From: Gammaproteobacteria bacterium
Lineage (GTDB): Bacteria; Pseudomonadota; Gammaproteobacteria; Xanthomonadales; Wenzhouxiangellaceae
Direction of reading: 5' to 3'
Length of the DNA stretch: 33,723 nt
NCBI GenBank assembly: GCA_009908385.1
Contig: JAAAPE010000072.1
Span: forward strand, 1 to 33,723
Part shown: positions 8,330 to 16,422 of the stretch, in pieces
How the letters are laid out: every line of letters starts with the position of its first letter
Numbering within the stretch: the stretch's first letter is position 1
Made by a program: the position numbers and the translations under genes
Notes under the pieces: generated by a model
The model's database searches: none
What the model saw: the letters and a program-made list of their open reading frames with translations, nothing else
What the model was told of the DNA's origin: nothing

Positions 8330-9597
8330 GACAGCGCGACGACATGACCTTTCCCATCGAGGAATACGAGCGCCGGCTCCGGGAGCTGCGAGAGCGCATG
8401 GCCGAGCGCCTGCTCGACGCGGTGGTGATTACCGACCCCGAAAACCTGATGTACCTCACCGATTACCAGACCACGGGATACAGCTTCTTCCAGGCCCTGG
8501 TCGTGCCGCTCGAAGACGAGCCGTTCATGATCACGCGCATGCTCGAGGAGTCGAACATCCACGCCCGCACCTGGGTGGAGGAGACGCGGCCCTATCCGGA
8601 CACGGGCGATGCCATCCAGATGCTGGTCGAGTCGCTGCGCGAATTCGGCCTGACGGGCAAGAGCATCGGCTACGAGCGCAACAGCTACTTCTTCCCCGCG
8701 TACCACCAGGACAGCATCCACACGACCTTCCTGGACGGCAAATTGCTCGATTGCTTCGGCATCGTCGAGGAGGGCCGCGTGTGCAAGTCGAAGTACGAGC
8801 TCGACATCATGCGCAAGGCCGCCATTGCCACCGAGGCCGGGATGCGGGCCGGTTTCGAGGCCGCCCGCGCCGGCGTGACCGAAAACGAGATCGGCGCGGC
8901 GATTTCGAGCGCGATGTTCACTGCGGGCGGCGAGCCGCCGGCGGTGATGCCCTATGTCACCTCGGGGCCGCGAAGCATGATCGGTCATGCGACCTGGGAA
9001 GGCCGAACCGTCCAGCCCGGTGAGCACGTGTTTCTGGAGGTCGGCGGCTGCTACCGCCGCTACCACACCGCCATGATGCGCACCGTCGTGCTGGGCGAAC
9101 TCTCGCCCTCGATGGAGCACGCCCAGGACCGGATGAAGCAGGCCCTGCTCGAGATCAAGCAGGCCATCCGGCCCGGCATGACCGTCTCGGACGCCGACAA
9201 CCTGGTGCGCAACATCATCACCGCCAACGAAGTCGGCGCGCGGCTGATCACGCGTTCGGGCTATTCGATCGGCATCGCCTTTCCGCCGAGCTGGGACGAG
9301 GGCTACATCATCAGCCTCAAGCAGGGCGACTCGCGCGTGCTCAAGGAGGGCATGACCTTCCACCTCATTCCGTGGATGTGGGGCGTCGACGGCGACAAGA
9401 CGGTCGGCATTTCCGACACCATCCACGTCACCGCCGAGGGCTGCAAGTCCTTCTTCACCCTCGACGAGGATTTCGTCGTCAAGCCGGACCAGGCGCCACA
9501 GGAACTGCCGCGGCCGAAATCTTCGGCGCCGCCCCGGAAAGCGGCGGAAGCGACGTCCCGTGGCGAGTCGGTCAAGAACATTTCGGAGGTGCGCTGA
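8326..9597 (+). CDS. doeA: Ectoine hydrolase (M24, creatinase-like)
   Basis: A 423-residue protein of the M24 creatinase/aminopeptidase-P fold. It opens the ectoine ring to N-acetyl-diaminobutyrate, the first step of ectoine breakdown. The N-terminal creatinase domain covers about 1-165 (VITDPENLMYLTDYQ) and the pita-bread domain about 170-400 (YVTSGPRSMIGHATWEGR, GYSIGIAFPPSWDEG). The five metal ligands usual in M24 peptidases appear replaced: FLEVGGCYRRYHTAMMRT has E and H where D residues are usual, the usual GHGIG is GYSIG, and the C-terminal glutamates are missing. This is the creatinase-like, metal-independent pattern rather than that of a peptidase. The start ATG overlaps the doeD stop, with GGAGG ahead of it; a second ATG at 8344 is also possible. 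Three bases separate its stop from the next ATG. Confidence 0.85.
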   Translation: MRQRDDMTFPIEEYERRLRELRERMAERLLDAVVITDPENLMYLTDYQTTGYSFFQALVVPLEDEPFMITRMLEESNIHARTWVEETRPYPDTGDAIQMLVESLREFGLTGKSIGYERNSYFFPAYHQDSIHTTFLDGKLLDCFGIVEEGRVCKSKYELDIMRKAAIATEAGMRAGFEAARAGVTENEIGAAISSAMFTAGGEPPAVMPYVTSGPRSMIGHATWEGRTVQPGEHVFLEVGGCYRRYHTAMMRTVVLGELSPSMEHAQDRMKQALLEIKQAIRPGMTVSDADNLVRNIITANEVGARLITRSGYSIGIAFPPSWDEGYIISLKQGDSRVLKEGMTFHLIPWMWGVDGDKTVGISDTIHVTAEGCKSFFTLDEDFVVKPDQAPQELPRPKSSAPPRKAAEATSRGESVKNISEVR

Positions 9598-9599
9598 GA

Positions 9600-10964
9600 A
9601 TGACCACACTTCGGTCCATCAATCCGGCCACCGGCCGCGTGCAGCACGAGATCGATGTGCTCGACGACGGCGCCCTCGAGGCGCGGCTGGGGGCTGCCCA
9701 GGCGGCTTTCCCGGCCTGGAGCACGGCATCCTTCGGCGGGCGCGCCAGGGTGCTCCACGACGTGGCCGCCCTGATGCGGGAGGATGTCGAGCGCTATGCC
9801 CGCGTGATGACCGACGAGATGGGCAAGCCCATTCGCGAGGCGCGCGGCGAGGTCGAGAAGGCGGCCTGGTGCGCCGAGCACTACGCGGATCACGCCGAGC
9901 GCTACCTGGCCATCGAAGGGCTCGACTCGGACGCCAGCGAAAGCTACGTCCAGTACCTGCCGCTGGGCGTGATTCTGGGTATCCTGCCCTGGAATGCGCC
10001 GTTCTGGCTGGCCTTCCGCTTCGCCGCGCCAACCCTGATGGCGGGCAATACCTGCCTGATGAAGCACGATCCCAACGTGCCGGCCTGCGGCGCGGCCATC
10101 GGCGAGCTGTTCGCGCGTGCCGGCGCGCCCGAGGGCCTGTTCACCAACCTGCCCCTGGAAACCGAACGGGTCGCCGGCGTGATCCGCGACCGACGGGTGC
10201 AGGCGGTGTCGTTCACCGGCTCGGAGAAAGCCGGCGGCATCGTCGCGTCGACCGCGGCGGCCGAGATCAAGCATTCGGTGCTGGAACTCGGCGGCTCCGA
10301 CCCGGCGATCGTGCTCGCCGACGCCGATCTCGACAAGGCGGCCGACACGATCTGCCTGTCGCGCATCATCAATGCCGGCCAGAGCTGTATCGCCGCCAAG
10401 CGCATCATTGTCGAGGCCTCGGTCTACGACGCCTTCGTCGAGCGCCTGCACGAGCGGCTGGCCCGGCTGAGAATGGGGGATCCGGCCGAGGCGTCCACCG
10501 ATATCGGACCGATCGCGCGTGAGGACTTGCGCGAGAACCTGCACCGGCAGGTGGGCGAGACAGTCGAGGCCGGCGCCCAGTGCCTGATGGGCGGCGAACT
10601 GCCCGAAGGCGATGGGTTCTTCTATCCGGTGACCCTGCTGACGCATGTGACGCGGGAAATGACCGCCGCGAAGGAGGAGACCTTCGGTCCGGTGGCCGTG
10701 GTCATGAAGGTCGCCGATGAAGACGAGGCGGTCGAACTGGCCAACGACACCGACTACGGCCTGGCGGCCGCCGTCTGGACGAGCACAAAGCGCGGCGTGG
10801 CCATGGCCCGAAGGCTCGAGACCGGTCAGGTCGCGGTCAACGGCATCGTCAAGACCGACCCGCGGCTACCCAGCGGCGGCGTCAAACGCTCCGGCATCGG
10901 ACGCGAACTCGGGCCGCACGGCATCCACGAGTTCGTCAACGCCCAGCAGGTGTGGGTGGCGTGA
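9600..10964 (+). CDS. doeC: NAD(P)-dependent aldehyde dehydrogenase, aspartate-semialdehyde (DoeC-like)
   Basis: A 454-residue aldehyde dehydrogenase superfamily protein, close in layout to succinate-semialdehyde dehydrogenases. The catalytic pair is Cys263 in NAGQSCIAAKR and Glu229 in LELGGSDPAIV. The NAD-binding region includes GILPWNAPFW and VSFTGSEKAGG. In this operon its likely job is oxidation of aspartate semialdehyde to aspartate, the final step of ectoine degradation. The start ATG at 9600 has CGGAGG upstream within the end of doeA; the frame is open further upstream, inside doeA, but that is antifamily sequence. It is the last gene of the operon; 63 bases without an obvious terminator separate it from the convergent gene. 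Substrate is inferred from context; succinate semialdehyde is the main alternative. Confidence 0.8.
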   Translation: MTTLRSINPATGRVQHEIDVLDDGALEARLGAAQAAFPAWSTASFGGRARVLHDVAALMREDVERYARVMTDEMGKPIREARGEVEKAAWCAEHYADHAERYLAIEGLDSDASESYVQYLPLGVILGILPWNAPFWLAFRFAAPTLMAGNTCLMKHDPNVPACGAAIGELFARAGAPEGLFTNLPLETERVAGVIRDRRVQAVSFTGSEKAGGIVASTAAAEIKHSVLELGGSDPAIVLADADLDKAADTICLSRIINAGQSCIAAKRIIVEASVYDAFVERLHERLARLRMGDPAEASTDIGPIAREDLRENLHRQVGETVEAGAQCLMGGELPEGDGFFYPVTLLTHVTREMTAAKEETFGPVAVVMKVADEDEAVELANDTDYGLAAAVWTSTKRGVAMARRLETGQVAVNGIVKTDPRLPSGGVKRSGIGRELGPHGIHEFVNAQQVWVA

Positions 10965-11027
10965 CCGGGCAGGCGCCGGAAGCAACGCCTCGCCACACCA
11001 GGCAGGGAAATCGCGGTAACGGAACGA

Positions 11028-11555
11028 TCAGGAACGCGCCGCACGCTTCAGAAGCGCTTCCTTCATCCGGTCGTTGAAGGGCGCTTCGCCGAACCAGATT
11101 TTGAAGTACTGGTGGCCGTGGCCGCGGTCGGGGCATTCGGCGAGCAACTGGTCGTTGCGGTAGAGCGCCAACTTCTCGTCGGGCCGGTAGACCACGTCGA
11201 AGCGTTCGCCCTCTTCGGCGTCGACGTAGGCGTCGGCGAGGCAGGCAAGCTCCTCGGGCAGGGCTTCCCGGGATTCCAGGCCGAGATTGTCCATCAGCAG
11301 ATCGTTGGCGCTGTCGATCAGATCCTGGCCGGCGATATCGCGAGCGAGCTCGAGGGAAAACATCTTGGGCACGCGTTCGAGCACCCGACCGGCATCGTTG
11401 CACTCGGCCAGGTGAAGGCTGGCCGTGCCCACGCTGAACAGGCCCATCACCTTCAGCTCGACTTCCGAGCACTGCTCGAGACGATCTTCGGCGCCAGCCG
11501 GAAGGGCGGTCATGAATAGCGACAACAGGGCAACGGCAAGTGTCGGCTTCTTCAT
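11028..11555 (-). CDS. Secreted chalcone-isomerase-like family protein
   Basis: A 175-residue protein with a clear Sec signal peptide (cleavage likely after AGA near residue 22). The body resembles the bacterial chalcone-isomerase-like family, which often accompanies CFA-methyltransferase / DUF1365 / FAD-protein clusters: an early VGTASLHLAE strand, then PKMFSLELARDIAGQDLIDSAND, and a late region ending KIWFGEAPFNDRMKEALLKR. These proteins are not known to isomerise chalcones; a fatty-acid or lipid-binding role in the periplasm is a reasonable inference. Its ATG overlaps the stop of the upstream lipoprotein gene (ATGA), so the two are coupled and face the lipid operon divergently. Confidence 0.65.
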   Translation of the reverse strand: MKKPTLAVALLSLFMTALPAGAEDRLEQCSEVELKVMGLFSVGTASLHLAECNDAGRVLERVPKMFSLELARDIAGQDLIDSANDLLMDNLGLESREALPEELACLADAYVDAEEGERFDVVYRPDEKLALYRNDQLLAECPDRGHGHQYFKIWFGEAPFNDRMKEALLKRAARS

Positions 11556-12145
11556 TGCATCGCCCCCTGCGCGCGGCGCACGAAAAAGCCGACCACCGGC
11601 AGGTGGGCGTAGAGCGCACTGCCGCTGTCCCAGAAATCCTGGTGGAGCACGATGCGGCCGTCCTCGTCAAAGCGAAGGTGGGTCATGCCGATCGAATGGG
11701 ATTCGAGCTTTTTGCCGAGGGCGCGGCTGACGAAGCTCATCTCCCAGCGGACGTAGACGTCGGCTCCGTCGCGAATGACCTGGTGGACGTCGACGCTGTT
11801 TTCTTCCAGCTGGCTGCCGGTGCGCGCCATGTAGTCGACCAGCTCGGAGCGCTTGCGCGCGATGTGCACCGTGTCGTTGAAATAAAACGTCTCGGCATAG
11901 AGCTCGGCGATGCGCTCGGCAAGATCGGCGCGCGTCAGATCCGAGAACGTCTGCCGGAATGTGTTCAGGCCCTTGTCGATCGCCCCGGTGCGGCCGGGGA
12001 TCTGCTCGAGTGCCTCGTGATACGCGCTTACCGTTCGTTCGTCCATCATGGGGCCGCTCCCGGCGCAGGCGGGCACCGTCGCCAGAAGCAGGACGGCGAC
12101 CGCGATTCGATTGATGTTGGCAATGGTTATCATAGGGTCAAGCAT
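11552..12145 (-). CDS. Putative lipoprotein, NTF2/SnoaL-like
   Basis: A 197-residue protein starting with a hydrophobic leader that ends in VPAC, a plausible lipobox, so it is probably a membrane-anchored lipoprotein facing the periplasm. The rest fits a nuclear-transport-factor-2-like cone fold: helices with a LAERIAELYAETFYFNDTVH motif, then strands with DGADVYVRWEMSF, the conserved SIGMTHLRFDEDGRIVLHQDFWDSG, and a hydrophobic end. Proteins of this type frequently sit next to CFA-methyltransferase / FAD-protein clusters; the exact job is unknown. The ATG at 12145 is used; an in-frame ATG at 12133 would give a tidier signal peptide (MITIANINR) and is equally possible. It is the first gene of a two-gene minus-strand unit. 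Confidence 0.65.
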   Translation of the reverse strand: MLDPMITIANINRIAVAVLLLATVPACAGSGPMMDERTVSAYHEALEQIPGRTGAIDKGLNTFRQTFSDLTRADLAERIAELYAETFYFNDTVHIARKRSELVDYMARTGSQLEENSVDVHQVIRDGADVYVRWEMSFVSRALGKKLESHSIGMTHLRFDEDGRIVLHQDFWDSGSALYAHLPVVGFFVRRAQGAMQ

Positions 12146-12247
12146 GCCTTGTGGTGTGTTGTTCCGGAGTGAAGAAGCGCTTCACGCCGACTTGATGGTG
12201 CCGGGCGTCTAATCGGCCTTCTTGAGAGCATTCATAATTCGTTTCAC
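12146..12247. promoter_or_regulatory. Divergent control region of the lipid-modification locus
   Basis: These 102 bases lie between the two divergent units. A perfect 6-bp inverted repeat GTGAAG-n5-CTTCAC occupies 12169-12185. A -10-like CATAAT is at 12233-12238; transcription from it would begin within a few bases of the desaturase ATG at 12248, which has no Shine-Dalgarno sequence, so the message could be leaderless or nearly so. No good -35 precedes it, as expected for an activated promoter. A further TTCAC lies just before the ATG. I see no convincing match to the RpoE-ChrR type promoter that controls similar clusters elsewhere. Operator function is inferred. Confidence 0.4.
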
Positions 12248-13159
12248 ATGCAACAAATACTCGCCTGGTTCGATTCTCGGCAGCGCTTGCGCGACGACAA
12301 CGACGATTCACGTCGCGTCGATTGGTTCCGCATCATTCCCTTCATCGGGCTCCACCTGGCCTGCCTGGGCGTCGTTTTCGTCGGCGTTTCAGCGACGGCC
12401 GTGGTGGTTTTCGCGCTCAGCTATTTCCTGCGGATGTTCGCCATCACCGCCTTCTACCACCGCTTTTTCTCGCATCGCACATTCCGCACGAGCCGCCCGG
12501 TACAGTTCCTGTTCGCGCTCATCGGTGCCTCGGCGACCCAGCGCGGACCGCTCTGGTGGGCGGCGCACCACCGCCACCACCACCGCCACGCCGATACCGA
12601 CGAAGACGTGCATGCGCCCCGCCACGGTTTCTGGTGGAGTCACATGGGCTGGTTCCTCTGCCGCGAGAACTTCGAAACGCGCGCTGATCAGATTCCCGAT
12701 CTCGTCGTCTATCCCGAACTGCGCTGGCTGGATCGCTACGACCTCATCGTACCCGTGTTCTATGCGGTGTTCCTGTTCGGCCTGGGGGCGGCGCTGAACT
12801 GGCTCGCTCCGGGCCTGGAAACCAGCGCCTGGCAGCTGCTGGTCTGGGGTTATTTCGTGTCGACGGTCGTACTGATCCACGTCACCCTGACGATCAATTC
12901 GCTGGCGCACATCTGGGGCAGCCGCCGCTACGCCACCCGTGACGACAGCCGCAACAATTTCTTCCTGGCCCTTCTCACGCTGGGCGAAGGCTGGCACAAC
13001 AATCACCACCACTTCCCCGGGTCGGCCCGTCAGGGATTCTACTGGTGGGAACTCGACATCAGCTACTACGTGCTGAAGATGATGAGCTGGGTGGGGCTGG
13101 TCAGCGGTCTCAAGCCCGTGCCGGCCCGGATTCGAGAGGCACGACGGATCGGTTCATGA
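12248..13159 (+). CDS. Membrane acyl-CoA/acyl-lipid desaturase
   Basis: A 303-residue integral membrane di-iron desaturase of the delta-9 (stearoyl-CoA desaturase/DesC) type. The three histidine boxes are HRFFSH (71-76), HHRHHHRH (107-114) and HNNHHH (250-255), and the conserved RGPLWWAAHH lead-in precedes the second. Hydrophobic stretches near 30-65 and 165-220 fit the usual four-helix layout. It would introduce a double bond into an acyl chain at the cytoplasmic face of the membrane, which makes the unsaturated substrate for the methyltransferases downstream. It is first in the operon, and its stop overlaps the ATG of the FAD protein by the ATGA arrangement. The start lacks a ribosome binding site; see the control region upstream. 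Confidence 0.9.
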   Translation: MQQILAWFDSRQRLRDDNDDSRRVDWFRIIPFIGLHLACLGVVFVGVSATAVVVFALSYFLRMFAITAFYHRFFSHRTFRTSRPVQFLFALIGASATQRGPLWWAAHHRHHHRHADTDEDVHAPRHGFWWSHMGWFLCRENFETRADQIPDLVVYPELRWLDRYDLIVPVFYAVFLFGLGAALNWLAPGLETSAWQLLVWGYFVSTVVLIHVTLTINSLAHIWGSRRYATRDDSRNNFFLALLTLGEGWHNNHHHFPGSARQGFYWWELDISYYVLKMMSWVGLVSGLKPVPARIREARRIGS

Positions 13160-14397
13160 ATATCGCGATTGTCGGTGCCGGCGTATCCGGGCTCTACGCG
13201 GCCTGGCACCTGGCGGGTCGCCACGAAGTGACCGTCTTCGAGGCCGAGGACCGGCTCGGCGGACATGCCGACACCCAGGTCGTCGAGGATGATGGACAAA
13301 CCCGCTGGATCGACACGGGGTTCATCGTCTTCAACCGCCTGCATTACCCGTTGCTGACCGCCTGGTTCGAGGCGCTCGGGGTCGAATCCGAATCGACCGA
13401 CATGAGCTTCGGCGTCTCCGACACGGTCAGCGGCATGTGCTATAACGCGAGCACGCTCGGCCGACTCTACTGCCAGCGGCGGAATCTCTTGAGCCCGCGC
13501 TTCCACGGCATGGTGCTCGACATCGCGCGTTTCTACCGGCGCGCGCCCAGCCTGCTGGAGGAGATCGACGAGCAGGTCACGCTGGGCGAGTGGCTCGCGG
13601 CCAGCGGCCTGGGCGAGATGTTCGCGACCCGGCACATGCTGCCCATGGCCTCGGCGCTGTGGTCGGCCCCGATGGGCGACGTCACCCGCTTTCCGATGAA
13701 GCATCTGCTGGCATTCATGGACAACCACACCATGCTCACCCTCGGGGAGCGGCCGTCCTGGGAAACGGTGCGCGGTGGAAGCCGCGAGTACGTCGGGGCG
13801 GCCAGTCGCTGCGACGCGCAGTTCGTCGTCGGCACGCCGGTCCGATCGGTCGAGCGCAGGGAAGCCGGTGTGGTCATCCGCACCACGTCGGATGAAGCCC
13901 GCTTCGATGCCGTGATCATGGCTTGTCATTCCGATCAGGCGCTGGAGATTCTGGCGGACGCCAGCCCGGTCGAGCGCTGCGTCCTTTCGGCCGTGGACTA
14001 CCAGCCCAACGAGACGGTGTTGCACACCGACGCTTCCCTGCTGCCCGAGCGGCCGGCAGCGCGCGCGGCCTGGAACGTTCGTATCGACGGCCAGGCGCAC
14101 AACCAGTGCCGTGTCTCGTATTACATGAACCTGCTGCAGAACATCGACAGCCGGCAGCACTTCATCGTCTCGCTCAACCAGACCGATCGCATCGATCCGG
14201 ACCGGATCCTGGTGCGCCGCCACTATGCGCACCCGGTGTTCACGCCCGAAGCGGTGGCCGCCCAGGCGCGCTGGAACGACATCAACGGCCTGCGGCGAAC
14301 CTGGTTCTGCGGCGCCTGGTGGGGCTGGGGCTTCCACGAGGACGGTGCGCGCAGCGCCAGGCGCGTCATCGACGATATCGAGGCCCGCCATGGATAG
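13156..14397 (+). CDS. FAD/NAD(P)-binding amine-oxidase-like protein
   Basis: A 413-residue flavoprotein with a dinucleotide-binding N-terminus, AIVGAGVSGLYAAWHLAG (4-21), followed by VFEAEDRLGGHADT and IDTGFIVFNRLHYPLL. The C-terminal FAD-contact region ends in WFCGAWWGWGFHEDGARSA. This is the protein that accompanies DUF1365 and a CFA-type methyltransferase in many bacteria, including Mycobacterium tuberculosis (Rv0449c-Rv0448c-Rv0447c). Family knowledge suggests a redox step on a methylated unsaturated fatty acid: reduction of a methylene group in tuberculostearate formation, or dehydrogenation in furan fatty-acid formation. Which of these applies here cannot be read from sequence. It overlaps both neighbours (ATGA upstream, eight bases downstream), so it is tightly coupled. 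Confidence 0.88.
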   Translation: MNIAIVGAGVSGLYAAWHLAGRHEVTVFEAEDRLGGHADTQVVEDDGQTRWIDTGFIVFNRLHYPLLTAWFEALGVESESTDMSFGVSDTVSGMCYNASTLGRLYCQRRNLLSPRFHGMVLDIARFYRRAPSLLEEIDEQVTLGEWLAASGLGEMFATRHMLPMASALWSAPMGDVTRFPMKHLLAFMDNHTMLTLGERPSWETVRGGSREYVGAASRCDAQFVVGTPVRSVERREAGVVIRTTSDEARFDAVIMACHSDQALEILADASPVERCVLSAVDYQPNETVLHTDASLLPERPAARAAWNVRIDGQAHNQCRVSYYMNLLQNIDSRQHFIVSLNQTDRIDPDRILVRRHYAHPVFTPEAVAAQARWNDINGLRRTWFCGAWWGWGFHEDGARSARRVIDDIEARHG

Positions 14398-15139
14398 CGC
14401 CGTAGCGACCGGACGCGTATGGCACCAGCGCCTGGCGCCCAGGCCCCATCGCTTCGCCTACCGCACCAGTTACACGCTCATCGACCTCGACCGGGTCGAG
14501 GCGATCTTCGCTCGCAGCCGGCTGTGGTCGATCGAGCGCCGGAATCTCGTCAGCTTCAGGCGCAGTGACTTCCTGGGCCCCCATGATCGTCCACTGCGCG
14601 AGGCGGTCGTCGAAAGGGTGGCGGAGGTCACCGGCCGACGGCCGGGCGGCCGGATCTTCCTGCTTGCGCATCTGCGCCAGTGGGGGCAGTGTTTCAATCC
14701 GGTCAGCTTCTACTTCTGTCTCGACGAGTCAGGCCGCCCCGATGCCATCGTCGCCGAGGTCCACAACACGCCCTGGAACGAACGTCATGCCTACGTGCTC
14801 GACTGCGGCGACCAGGAGGGCCCCGAATACCGTTTCGGCTTCGACAAGGCTTTCCACGTCTCGCCCTTCATGCCGATGTCGCTGCGCTACCACTGGCGCC
14901 TTCGCCTGGAAGCTGATCAGTTGCACGTTCACATGCGCCTGACCGACGCGGGCCGACAATGTTTCACGGCCGGCATGCGCCTGGCGCTGGAGCCGCTGAC
15001 CGCGGCATCCATGCGCCGGATGCCGCTCAAATTTCCACTGATGACGGCGAAGGTCGTCGCGGCAATCTACTGGCAGGCCTTCAGGCTGTGGCTCAAGAAG
15101 ACGCCGTTCCACTCCCATCCGGACAAGGTGACGCAATGA
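14390..15139 (+). CDS. DUF1365 family protein
   Basis: A 249-residue protein that matches DUF1365 over its whole length: FAYRTSYTLIDLD near the start, QCFNPVSFYFCLD around residues 98-110, EVHNTPWNERHAYVLD, and FHVSPFMPMSLRYHW. The C-terminal quarter (KFPLMTAKVVAAIYWQAFRLW) is hydrophobic and may touch the membrane. The biochemical role of the family is not firmly known; it always travels with the FAD protein and a CFA-type methyltransferase, so it probably acts in the same fatty-acid modification. The start ATG lies eight bases inside the previous gene, and its stop overlaps the next ATG. Confidence 0.9.
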   Translation: MDSAVATGRVWHQRLAPRPHRFAYRTSYTLIDLDRVEAIFARSRLWSIERRNLVSFRRSDFLGPHDRPLREAVVERVAEVTGRRPGGRIFLLAHLRQWGQCFNPVSFYFCLDESGRPDAIVAEVHNTPWNERHAYVLDCGDQEGPEYRFGFDKAFHVSPFMPMSLRYHWRLRLEADQLHVHMRLTDAGRQCFTAGMRLALEPLTAASMRRMPLKFPLMTAKVVAAIYWQAFRLWLKKTPFHSHPDKVTQ

Positions 15140-16422
15140 CGCACTCGGACAGAACACTCGAAGCGCCCGATGCCGGGTCCGGCAGCGGCCTGGACCGCTG
15201 GCTTCGTGCCCGTGTGCTTGCTCGGCTGGGTTCGCTCGAGCAGGGGCGGCTGATCATTCAGGATGCCGACGGGGAGTACACCCTGGGCAATCCCGACGAT
15301 GCGCTCAGCGCGACCGTGGTCGTCCGCGACTTGCGCTTCTGGCGGCTGATGGCCAGCGGCGGCAGCGTCGGCGCGTCCGAGGCCTGGATGGCCAGTCTCT
15401 GGGACAGCCCCGATCCGGTGGCCGTGGTTCAGGTGCTGACCCGCAACCGCCAGGCGCTCGACGAGATGGAAACCGGGGCCGCGCGGCTGTTCAACGTCGT
15501 GCTCGGCCTCTGGCACGCCTTCAACCGCAACAGCCTCAAGGGCAGCCGTCGCAACATCGCCGCCCACTACGACCTGGGCAATGAATTCTTCGCCGCCTGG
15601 CTGGACGAGCGCATGATGTATTCCAGCGCGCTGTTCCTCGACGAGGACGAAACGCTCGAACAGGCGCAGTTCAACAAGCTCGATCGCATCTGCCGCAAGC
15701 TCGATCTCGGCCCCGACGACCACCTGCTGGAGATCGGCACCGGTTGGGGCGGGCTGGCGATTCATGCGGCCGCCGAGTACGGATGCCGGGTGACGACCAC
15801 CACCATCTCGCGCGAGCAGTACGATCACGCCCGTCTGAAGGTGCGCGAGGCCGGTCTCGAGGATCGCGTGACCCTCTTGGCCCGCGACTACCGCGCACTC
15901 GAGGGGCGGTTCGACAAGGTCGTGTCGATCGAGATGATCGAGGCGGTCGGTCACCACTACCTGGATACCTACCTGGAGAAGATCGATTCCCTGCTCAAGC
16001 CCGACGGGCTGGCACTGATCCAGGCCATCACGATCGAGGACTACCGCTATGCCAGCGCCCTGAAGACCGTCGACTTCATCAAGCGCTACATCTTTCCGGG
16101 TGCCTTCATTCCGTCGGTCAGCGCCATCACGGCCTCGATGGCCCGAGCGAGCCGGCTCGGACTGGTCGAGCTGGCCGACTTCGGCGCCAGCTACGCCCGC
16201 ACCCTCGCGGCCTGGCGGGAACGTTTCGAGTCTCGCTGGGAAGACATCCGCGAAATGGGTTTCGACGAGACCTTCCGCCGCCGCTGGTTGTGGTACCTGG
16301 CCTATTGCGAGGGCGGCTTCCGCGAGCGGGCGATCAGCGACGTGCACCTGCTGCTGGCGGGTCCCGGCTGGCGGCCGGCCTCCGAAACCGGTCTGAGCGG
16401 CGGAAGCGAGCTGATTGCATGA
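15136..16422 (+). CDS. CFA-type SAM-dependent fatty-acid methyltransferase (UfaA-like)
   Basis: A 428-residue member of the cyclopropane-fatty-acid synthase superfamily. It transfers a methyl group from S-adenosylmethionine to the double bond of a phospholipid acyl chain. Visible features are AHYDLGNEFFAAWLD, the SAM motif LLEIGTGWGG (197-206), SIEMIEAVGHHY with Glu266, and the hallmark KRYIFPGAFIPS. Where E. coli CFA synthase has the catalytic LHTIG, this protein has IQAITIED with Gln296 in the histidine position. That is typical of the UfaA-type branch, which makes methyl- or methylene-branched rather than cyclopropane products. The start ATG overlaps the DUF1365 stop. True cyclopropane synthase activity is less likely but not excluded. 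Confidence 0.9.
   Translation: MTHSDRTLEAPDAGSGSGLDRWLRARVLARLGSLEQGRLIIQDADGEYTLGNPDDALSATVVVRDLRFWRLMASGGSVGASEAWMASLWDSPDPVAVVQVLTRNRQALDEMETGAARLFNVVLGLWHAFNRNSLKGSRRNIAAHYDLGNEFFAAWLDERMMYSSALFLDEDETLEQAQFNKLDRICRKLDLGPDDHLLEIGTGWGGLAIHAAAEYGCRVTTTTISREQYDHARLKVREAGLEDRVTLLARDYRALEGRFDKVVSIEMIEAVGHHYLDTYLEKIDSLLKPDGLALIQAITIEDYRYASALKTVDFIKRYIFPGAFIPSVSAITASMARASRLGLVELADFGASYARTLAAWRERFESRWEDIREMGFDETFRRRWLWYLAYCEGGFRERAISDVHLLLAGPGWRPASETGLSGGSELIA

Noticed and set aside
11028-11555. True chalcone isomerase (flavonoid enzyme)
   Set aside because: Only the bacterial family name matches; the protein is secreted and sits in a lipid locus, with no flavonoid genes.
11540-12172. A 210-codon plus-strand frame opposite the NTF2-like lipoprotein gene
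   Set aside because: The minus-strand reading gives a signal peptide with lipobox and stop-start coupling to the next gene; the plus-strand reading gives nothing recognisable.
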